Assembly (NCBI RefSeq): GCF_016595465.1
Contig: NZ_JAENIK010000011.1
Location: 930,001 to 994,000, forward strand
Direction: 5' to 3'
DNA from: Luteolibacter yonseiensis
GTDB lineage: Bacteria; Verrucomicrobiota; Verrucomicrobiia; Verrucomicrobiales; Akkermansiaceae
DNA: 64,000 nucleotides
Both the position numbers and the translations under genes were made by a program. Under the pieces are notes generated by a model. The model was not told where the DNA came from. It worked only from the letters and a program-made list of their open reading frames with translations, and searched no databases. Positions within the stretch are counted from its first letter, which is position 1, and each line of letters begins with the position of its first letter. Shown in pieces: positions 52,621 to 60,400 of this stretch.

Positions 52621-55600
52621 AAAACCCCGATTTTTCGTTCCCGCACCGCTTTCTCATCCACCATCTTTTATCACGCCCGTGCCTTCGGAGTGGCTGGTTT
52701 TGCCGCCATCCTCAGCACCAATACGGTTCTCGCCGCAGCGTGGAATGGAAGCGTCAGCACCGATTGGAACACTTTCGCAAACTGGTCGGGTGGCGCCGGT
52801 TCGGGCGCATCGGTCACGATCAATTCCATTCCAGCCAATGTCGCCACGATCAGCGCGAACATCACACCGACCCCTACCACCATCGCCATTGGCGTGAATA
52901 CGGCCGCGCGTGTCGACCATGTTGCGGGAACAGCCAATGTGGCTGCTCCTGGTGACATCAACATGGGGCGGCTCACCGGGGCCAGCGGAACCTACAACCT
53001 CGCGAATACTGCGGGGACCGGAGGCACTCTGACGGGCTTCGGACAGGGCTCGGGAACCCTTGGTGTCGTCAACAATATCATTTTGGGAGGTTACTCCGGA
53101 GCGGGAGGGATAGGAAACCTGAACATCCATACCACCGGCACGCTTTCGGTCGGCAATCAGTTGGTGGTCGGCAACCCCGGAAGCACGGGTACCGTGAAAA
53201 TGGACTCGGGAACCCTGTCCGTAGTGAACGCCCTCGAGATCGGCAACGGAGCCGGTTCGACAGGAACCTTCAGCATGTCCGGCGGCACGGTGACGAAATC
53301 CGGCGCGGGCAGCGCGGTTACGGTCGGGGGCGGCCTGACGGACGACGGCGGAACAGGAACCGCGAATCTCAACGGCGGAACCTTCACGACGGCGGGCACG
53401 TTCCGCGTGGGGCAGAACAGCGGAACGACCATTCCCCACTCCTCCGGCATCCTCAATCTCGCCGGCACGGCGCTCACGGTGAACGGTGAGTTCTGGATCG
53501 GAAACAACACCGGTGCCAGCGGCGTGATGAATTTCACCAGTGGGACGCTCACCACGAACAACTGGACGAGCATCGGGCGCAAGGACGACACGAATGCCGG
53601 AACCGGAGCCACGGGCACCGTGACCATGTCCGGTGGAACATGGATCAAGAACGGAGAAACCAATTTCATCGTGGGCGATACGGGCACCGGGACTATGGTC
53701 ATGACCGGAGGACTGGTCATCGTGAACCCCCACACCACACCGGACCGCGGGATCACCTGGATCGGCAACCGGAACGCCGCAACCGGCACCTTGACCATTT
53801 CCGATACCGCCGAATTCCGCAGCCCGCGGATCGTCCTCGGCTCCCAACCGGAGACCACAGGCACGCTGAATCTGAACGGCGGCACCGTGAAGACCAAAGG
53901 CATTTACGGCGGTGTGGGCACGAGCAACGTCCATTTCAAGGGCGGAAAGATCATCGCCACCGACAACAGCGAGGACTTCATCAACCTGCTGACCGTGGCC
54001 ACTTTCGAAACCGGCGGACTGGTGGTGGACACCGCGGGATTCAATGTGACCTCGGCGCAGACGTTCGATGGGGTGGGGGGAGTCACCAAATCGGGCGCGG
54101 GATCCCTCTCCCTGACGAGTTCCAATTCCTACACCGGCAACCACACCATCAACGAGGGAAAATTGTTCGTGTCCACGGACCATGGGGGGAATGGAAGTTT
54201 CACGGTGGCGAATGGAGCGGGCATGGGCGTCATTCAATATTTCGACACCGGAACCTTGAACGCTCCGAATGTCACCTTTGGCACCACAGGGGGCTCCTCG
54301 ATCGACTTCAAGCTCAGTGATTCCGCCTCCAACCCGACGGATGCGCCGCTTCATGTCTCAAACACGCTCCGATTGAACGGAACGGTCACCGTCAACATTT
54401 CCGACACCGTGCCATCGACCGGAACCTTTCCCCTGATCACCTACAGCGCGAAAACCGGTGCGGGGACTTTTGCCCTCGGCAGCCTGCCGCTGGGCGTGCG
54501 CGCCACGCTCAACGACAATGGAACCGGCACGGTGTCGCTCACCATCTCGGAAATCACCTTCCCTGTGTGGAATGGCAATCTCAGCGCCAACTGGGAGACC
54601 GCCACTCAAAACTGGAAGGAGCTGACCACGTCCGACCCGATCAAATACACGGACCAGGGACCCGCCATCTTCGACGACAGCGCCGCAGGCTCCACTTCCG
54701 TGATCCTGAGCACCACCGTCACCCCGAGCGACGTGAAGTTCAACAATGATACGAAGCCCTACACCTTGACCGGCTCCGGAAAAATCAGCGGTTCCGCAAG
54801 TTTGACCAAGATGGCGGCCGGCACTTTGGAGATCGGCACGGTGAATGAATATACCGGAGTGACCACGCTGGGAGGCGGCACTACTTCGGTGAATTCGATT
54901 ACCAATGGAGGAGTCGCCAGTCCGCTGGGCAAGGCTTCCGCAGCCGCAGGGAATCTGGTGATCAACGGCGGCATCCTGAGCTACACCGGAACAACCGCGG
55001 CAAGCGACCGCGGCTTCACGAATGCCGGGCCGGAGGGCGGCATTTCCGTTCCCACCGGTGTCAATCTGACGCTTTCCGGCGCGGTGGCGACCACCACCGG
55101 CGGCAGTTTCGACAAGCGGGGAGATGGCACCCTCACGCTGACGAATCCCACCGTATCACTTGGAGAGCCCGGCCAAACAAACGAGATCCTCGCGGGGACG
55201 CTGGCCTTGGCGGGACCGGGCCAGACGGCTTCCATCGGAGGGGATCTCTTCGTCGGCTCTGTTCCGAATGTTCCCGGGCATCTGTCCGTCCAGAACAGCA
55301 ACCTGACGGTGACCGGAGTCATCGCGGTCGGCCGTGGCAACGGGGATACAGGAACGGTGAGCACGGTCACGGCCACGAATTCGGTGGTCGTGGCGGGCAG
55401 CCTGAGTGCCGGATTCGACAATGGTCTTCCCACCAACGACAGCGATCAAACCCTGACGCTGAACAACACCAACTGGACCACCAACGGGACCACCTTGATC
55501 GGGGAACGCCAGAACTCGAAGACCAACATGGTACTGGCCGGAAACTCGGTTTATACCGCGAAATCGAACATCCAGATGGCGTTGAACACCACCGGCGAGG

Positions 55601-57051
55601 CGAACATCACCATCCAGGACACCGCCAGCCTGACGCATAGCGGCGGGTGGTTCTCCGTCGGAAATGACGGACTCGGAACCATCACGGTCAAGAACAACGG
55701 CAGCCTCTCCACGGTGAACGCCGACTTCAACGTGAGCGACGTCGGCACTTCCACCGGAGTCCTGAACATCCAGGACAACGGCAACGTCTCCGCGACCGGG
55801 ACGGTTTTCGTCGGGAAAAATTCGGGAACCACCGGAACGGTGAACATTACCGGGGGAACCTTCACCTCCGCCACTTGGGTCACCATCGGGCGGAGGGCGG
55901 GAGCGATAGGAAATTTCAACATCAGCGGTGGCACGGTCAACCAGACGAACGACACGGGATTCATCGTCGGGGAAAACGGCACCGGGAACCTGACGATAAC
56001 GGGAGGCACCCTGAACATCAACGGAGGCGGTCTCTATCTCAGTGCGGAAGGAGCGGGGACGAGTGTCTCGAAGGCCTTCCTGAACGGTGGAACCATCATC
56101 GCCAAACGGGTGGTGCAACGCGACTTCAATAACTTGAATTACACCGAGTTCCGTTTCAACGGAGGTGTCCTGCGTGCCCAGACCGGAGCGAACTCCAACT
56201 TCATGGCTGATCACGACCTGGTATCCGTGGACGCCGGAGGGGCCTTCATCGACAGCAACAACCAAGGCATCACCATTGCCCAGGTGCTGGTTGGCGAAGG
56301 CAGCCTGACCAAGCAAGGCACCGGTGTGTTGACCCTGTCGGGAACGAACACCTATGCCGGAAACACCACGGTCAGCGCGGGAACCCTTACGCTTACCAAG
56401 GCCTACCTGTCCAACAGCGGCACTGTCAACATCGCTGCGGGAGCGGTGCTGAACCTCACGCACGGATTGGTTGACCAGGTGGCGGGGCTGACCATCGGTG
56501 GGACCCCTCTTGCGGCGGGAACATACGACTCCGGCACTCATCCCGGTGTGATCACCGGCACAGGAAAACTCCTGGTTAGCGGATCGACCGCATCGGCCTA
56601 CGACAGTTGGATTGCCGGTTATCCTTCCATTCCCTTGGCGGATCGCGATCCCGGTGACGATCCGGACCGCGATGGAAGCTCGAACATCCTCGAGTTCGCC
56701 CTGGGAGGAGTACCCAACAGCGGCAGCCAGAGACCACAGGTCTACCACATCGAGGCGGACGGCAGTGTGGATGTCGGAACCAACAAGGAACTGTTGATGA
56801 CGATCGCCGTCCGCAGCGCGACCCCGGCGTTTTCCTCCTCGACTTCTCCGACCGCGACGAAGGATGGCGTCACTTACACGATCCAAGGAAGCACCGATCT
56901 GGCGGGATTTGGAATCGGGGTTACTCCCGTAAATGTCGTCGCTCCGGCGGGCAATCTGATTCCGCCCCTCGGATACGAATACAGAACTTTCAGTCTCAAT
57001 GGCTCGGACAGCCTGCCGAACAAGGGCTTCCTCCGGGTCAAGGTAGAGTGA
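52618..57051 (+). CDS. Giant secreted beta-strand repeat protein, tandem paralog 2
   Basis: 1477 residues from the ATG at 52618; this start places the signal region (FGVAGFAAILSTNTVLAAAW, cleavage near VLAAA, residue ~43) at the N-terminus. The mature start WNGSVSTDWNTFANWSGG matches its neighbours. Repeats of the W..IG..../GGT type fill residues ~60-470, followed by autotransporter-associated repeats near ~490 (SLSLTSSNSYTGNHTINEG), ~725 and ~1230 (VLTLSGTNTYAGNTTVSAG). The last ~140 residues (DPGDDPDRDGSSNILEFALGG, then TIAVRS, YTIQGSTDLAGF, PNKGFLRVKVE) are nearly the same as in paralog 3. The calcium-type acidic loop is probably structural. Its extra serine-rich N-terminal extension before the signal core is longer than in the other two. 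Confidence 0.85.
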   Translation: MKTPIFRSRTAFSSTIFYHARAFGVAGFAAILSTNTVLAAAWNGSVSTDWNTFANWSGGAGSGASVTINSIPANVATISANITPTPTTIAIGVNTAARVDHVAGTANVAAPGDINMGRLTGASGTYNLANTAGTGGTLTGFGQGSGTLGVVNNIILGGYSGAGGIGNLNIHTTGTLSVGNQLVVGNPGSTGTVKMDSGTLSVVNALEIGNGAGSTGTFSMSGGTVTKSGAGSAVTVGGGLTDDGGTGTANLNGGTFTTAGTFRVGQNSGTTIPHSSGILNLAGTALTVNGEFWIGNNTGASGVMNFTSGTLTTNNWTSIGRKDDTNAGTGATGTVTMSGGTWIKNGETNFIVGDTGTGTMVMTGGLVIVNPHTTPDRGITWIGNRNAATGTLTISDTAEFRSPRIVLGSQPETTGTLNLNGGTVKTKGIYGGVGTSNVHFKGGKIIATDNSEDFINLLTVATFETGGLVVDTAGFNVTSAQTFDGVGGVTKSGAGSLSLTSSNSYTGNHTINEGKLFVSTDHGGNGSFTVANGAGMGVIQYFDTGTLNAPNVTFGTTGGSSIDFKLSDSASNPTDAPLHVSNTLRLNGTVTVNISDTVPSTGTFPLITYSAKTGAGTFALGSLPLGVRATLNDNGTGTVSLTISEITFPVWNGNLSANWETATQNWKELTTSDPIKYTDQGPAIFDDSAAGSTSVILSTTVTPSDVKFNNDTKPYTLTGSGKISGSASLTKMAAGTLEIGTVNEYTGVTTLGGGTTSVNSITNGGVASPLGKASAAAGNLVINGGILSYTGTTAASDRGFTNAGPEGGISVPTGVNLTLSGAVATTTGGSFDKRGDGTLTLTNPTVSLGEPGQTNEILAGTLALAGPGQTASIGGDLFVGSVPNVPGHLSVQNSNLTVTGVIAVGRGNGDTGTVSTVTATNSVVVAGSLSAGFDNGLPTNDSDQTLTLNNTNWTTNGTTLIGERQNSKTNMVLAGNSVYTAKSNIQMALNTTGEANITIQDTASLTHSGGWFSVGNDGLGTITVKNNGSLSTVNADFNVSDVGTSTGVLNIQDNGNVSATGTVFVGKNSGTTGTVNITGGTFTSATWVTIGRRAGAIGNFNISGGTVNQTNDTGFIVGENGTGNLTITGGTLNINGGGLYLSAEGAGTSVSKAFLNGGTIIAKRVVQRDFNNLNYTEFRFNGGVLRAQTGANSNFMADHDLVSVDAGGAFIDSNNQGITIAQVLVGEGSLTKQGTGVLTLSGTNTYAGNTTVSAGTLTLTKAYLSNSGTVNIAAGAVLNLTHGLVDQVAGLTIGGTPLAAGTYDSGTHPGVITGTGKLLVSGSTASAYDSWIAGYPSIPLADRDPGDDPDRDGSSNILEFALGGVPNSGSQRPQVYHIEADGSVDVGTNKELLMTIAVRSATPAFSSSTSPTATKDGVTYTIQGSTDLAGFGIGVTPVNVVAPAGNLIPPLGYEYRTFSLNGSDSLPNKGFLRVKVE

Positions 57052-57077
57052 CCGCTCGTTGAAAATCAGCGGGAAAC

Positions 57078-57115
57078 TTTCCAAATCCGGACAACTTGTC
57101 CGGGTTTGGAAATTT
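57078..57115 (+). terminator. Hairpin terminator after paralog 2
   Basis: TTTCCAAATCCGGACA (57078-57093) pairs with TGTCCGGGTTTGGAAA (57097-57112) with one mismatch, followed by TTTG. It lies 26 bases after the stop codon. Confidence 0.75.
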
Positions 57116-57250
57116 GCGTACACGGAGGACTCCCCCCGATTGAGGGGGGTTGCGTGGAGGATGGGCCGCAATTACTTAAAGCGCTTCAGATTTTTCGCTC
57201 CCCGCGCCCTATGAAAGGGCGGAGAGTGTGATAGTCTGAAAAGCCATATA
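57116..57250. other. Gene-free region with a C6/G6 hairpin before paralog 3
   Basis: First part of a 439-bp gap between paralogs 2 and 3. CCCCCC (57132-57137) faces GGGGGG (57144-57149), as in the region before paralog 1. CTTAAAGCGCTT and a GCCCTATGAAAGGGC hairpin follow. No gene is visible. The repeat of the same layout before two paralogs suggests a duplicated promoter-leader block. Confidence 0.5.
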
Positions 57251-57325
57251 AATCCATAACCCAACGATCCCTTGGGATCGGCCTCAACCCTTGTCTTATG
57301 CCAACAAACCATCGCGGCGCATGCC
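57251..57325 (+). promoter_or_regulatory. Conserved structured upstream element, copy B
   Basis: Matches copy A at 47001-47076: CCAACGATCC, perfect dyad CGATCCC-TT-GGGATCG (57265-57280), CCTCAA, TTGTCTTATGCCAACAAACC and GGCGCATGCC. The dyad keeps its symmetry although bases differ from copy A, and ATGC (57298-57301) can pair with GCAT (57319-57322). This pattern favours a conserved structure or a protein-binding dyad over chance. Confidence 0.55.
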
Positions 57326-57465
57326 GGGAAGGAGACTTCCCATGGGGGAAATCCTTCAGGGAGATCCGCGCGAGCGTTTCTCTCCGATTTTTCGGCCGCA
57401 GGTGACATCCGCGTAGAAGTCGAACCCAATGGCGTTGATGGATCTACCATACAACCCAGCAGATA

Positions 57466-57493
57466 ATATACCCATTATTCCAAACCCGTTATG
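57466..57493 (+). promoter_or_regulatory. CCAAACCCGTT start-codon context without Shine-Dalgarno
   Basis: ATATACCCATTATTCCAAACCC precedes the ATGAAACC at 57491. Closest match to the context of paralog 1; no ribosome-binding purine run. Confidence 0.5.
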
Positions 57494-60400
57494 AAACCAA
57501 AATTCCTCACGCCGAAACTCCGGTCCCACCTGCTCGGAGCTTCGTTGGTGACCGCCGTCACCATCTGCTTCTCCTCGTCCGCCTTCGCGGTGGACAATTT
57601 CTGGACCGGCAACACCAGCACCGACTGGAACACGGCCTCCAACTGGAGCCTCAACCGCGTGCCCGCCAATCCGAATGGCGAGACCTCCGGAGACCCCTTT
57701 GATGACGCAGTGGTGAATGTGGCGTCTCCGGTGGCGAAAATCACCGCCACCGTCCCCATTCCACGGGACTTCCGGGTCGGACAGGGCGAGGGAACGAACG
57801 GTCGGGTGGATCACTCGGCGGGCAGCGCTTCGACCGGCGGCGGAAACTGGGCGTTCATCGGCCGCCAGGGAGGTACCGGTGTTTACAACCTTGCGAACAC
57901 CTCGGCTTCCGGCGGAGCCTTCACCGGGTTCGGCACGGGTTCCGGCAGTTTCACCTGCAACGGCTCGCGGTTGTATGTGGGCGGAGCGAACGGTGAAACC
58001 CCTACCAACGGGAACGGCACTTTCAATGTGAACACCACCGGAACCCTCGCGATCGGTAGCGACCTCGCGATCGGTTCGGGGACAGGAGCTGTCGGCGTGG
58101 TGAATGTGGACGCCGGCACGGTCACCTCGGGTGGCTGGACGTTCATCGGTAAGGACGAGAATGGAGCGGGTGGCGTCGGCAGTCTGAAGATCTCGGGTGG
58201 CTCGGTCTCCAACAACAACAGTCGGACTTACGTGGGCCTCGGCAACTCGGCCGGCAGCATCACGATGAGCGGTGGCACCTACAACAACACCGCCGGTGGC
58301 GACAACACGTTTTTCGTCGTTGGATGCTTGAACCTCCCGAATGCCACCACTTCCTCATTTTCAATCACCGGCGGCACGCTGAACGCGGCGCGGCGTTTGT
58401 CCATCGGCGGTATGGACGGTAACAATGGCGACAACAACGCGGGCTTCATCGGTTCCGGCAAAGGCCAGATGACCATCAACGGTGCGAACGCGTTGGTGAA
58501 CTCGACCGGGGAATTCTGGGTCGGACAGGGTGCCGGCAGCGTCGGTGCCTTGGAGCTCAACGCCGGAACGCTTCAGGTCGGAAGCTGGATGGCCGTGGGC
58601 CGCGGCGGGAGCACCGGCTCGGTGAACATGACGGGCGGCACCTTGGCCAAAACGGGTGACGGCCACCTCATCATCGGCGACAACGGCACCGCCACCTTCG
58701 GCAAGTCTGCGGGAACCATTACGGTGAACAACGACATCTGGGTCGGCCAAGGCGGCAGCGGCAACGGAGTCTTCAACGTCAGCGGCGGAAGCATCACAAA
58801 CAACGCCTGGGTTGCGATTGGGCGTGATGGCGGAACCGGCGAAGTCAACATGACCGGTGGAACCTGGGTGAAGAATGGGGGGCCCAATGACGGGTTCGAC
58901 ATCGGGGCCAGCGGAACGGGCACTCTGAACCTGTCCGCAGGCACCATCGACGTGCAGGCGGGCCCTACCTATGTGCCGGAGAATAACACCGGAAATTTCA
59001 ACCTTAGTCTGACAGGAGAGTTCAAGGCGGGCTACTTCCAGATTGCAAAGAATGGCGGTTCCACCGGGAATGTGAGCCTGAAGGGCGGCAAACTGCAAGT
59101 GAACCAGATTGCCGGCGGTGGCGGGACCGAGAATGTAAGCTTCGACGGCACCGAGATCATCGCCCGCGGAATACAGCCGACCTTCATTTCCGGACTGGAG
59201 AACGCGGTGCTCGCCGCTGGAAATCTGAAAATCAACAGCAACGGTTTCGCAATTGCCTCAGCACAAGTGTTCACAGGCACGGGAGGACTTGTCAAATCCG
59301 GAGCCGGGACGCTCACACTTACGGGCGGAAACACCTACACGGGTCTGACATCGATCACGGGAGGGAAGCTCGACATCAATACCAACAGCGTCGGTGGCGG
59401 CGATATTTCGGTATCCTCCGGTGCCGTGCTCGGCGTGACGCCCGTGTTCTTCGGCAGCCAATTGAATACGGCGAACCTGACCTTCGGAGCGGGTTCTAGT
59501 TCGGTGGACATCAACTACGGCGGAATGTCCGGAAATCCCACGGACTTGCCACCGTTGAACGTGACCAACACCCTGGCGATCAATGGCACGGTGGCGCTGA
59601 ACCTCACGAACTCCCTGCCCCAAACCGGAGAGTTCCCGCTCGTGACTTATAACATCAAGACCGGAGGAAACTTCGTGCTGGGTACCTTGCCACCCGGAGT
59701 GCAGGCCGAATTGATACACGATGACTTTAACAAGACCTACTATCTCAACATCATCAGTGTCGCCGTTCCACGATGGGATGGCACGATCAACGGTGTCTGG
59801 GATGTGAACACGACCGAGAACTGGATTGATGAGGTGTCGGGTGCTCCTTCCAAATTCATCAACGGCAATCCGGTCTTGTTCAATGATCTTCCGTCGGGAG
59901 ACCCTCCCATCACGGCCATCACCTTGGGGACGGCGGTTCTGCCTTCTCAAGTCACCTTCAACAACTTCGCCCTGGACTACTCCCTGTCCCCGACGGCTCC
60001 CGCCGGGAAAATCAGCGGTGCCGCCAGCCTGACGAAGCTTGGAACAGCCTCGCTGACGATTTCCACATTGAATGACTACACCGGCAAGACCACGCTGGGC
60101 GGGGGCGTGACGAGCGTCACAACCCTGGCCAACGGGGGAGATCCGAGTTCGCTCGGAGCCGCGTCCGCGAGCCCGGGCAATCTCGTGTTCGCCGGAGGAA
60201 TTTTGAACTACACCGGCGCGAACACGACGATCAATCGCGGCTACCAGATTTCGGCAGCCACGGATACGGTCGCGAGTGGTCTGACGATCACGAACAACCT
60301 GACCCTATCCGGTGAGGCGAAGACGGAATTGGGCAAATTCGTCAAGAACGGTCCCGGAACCTTGACCCTTACCAACCCGGGTGCGAACGTGCTTGCGAAC

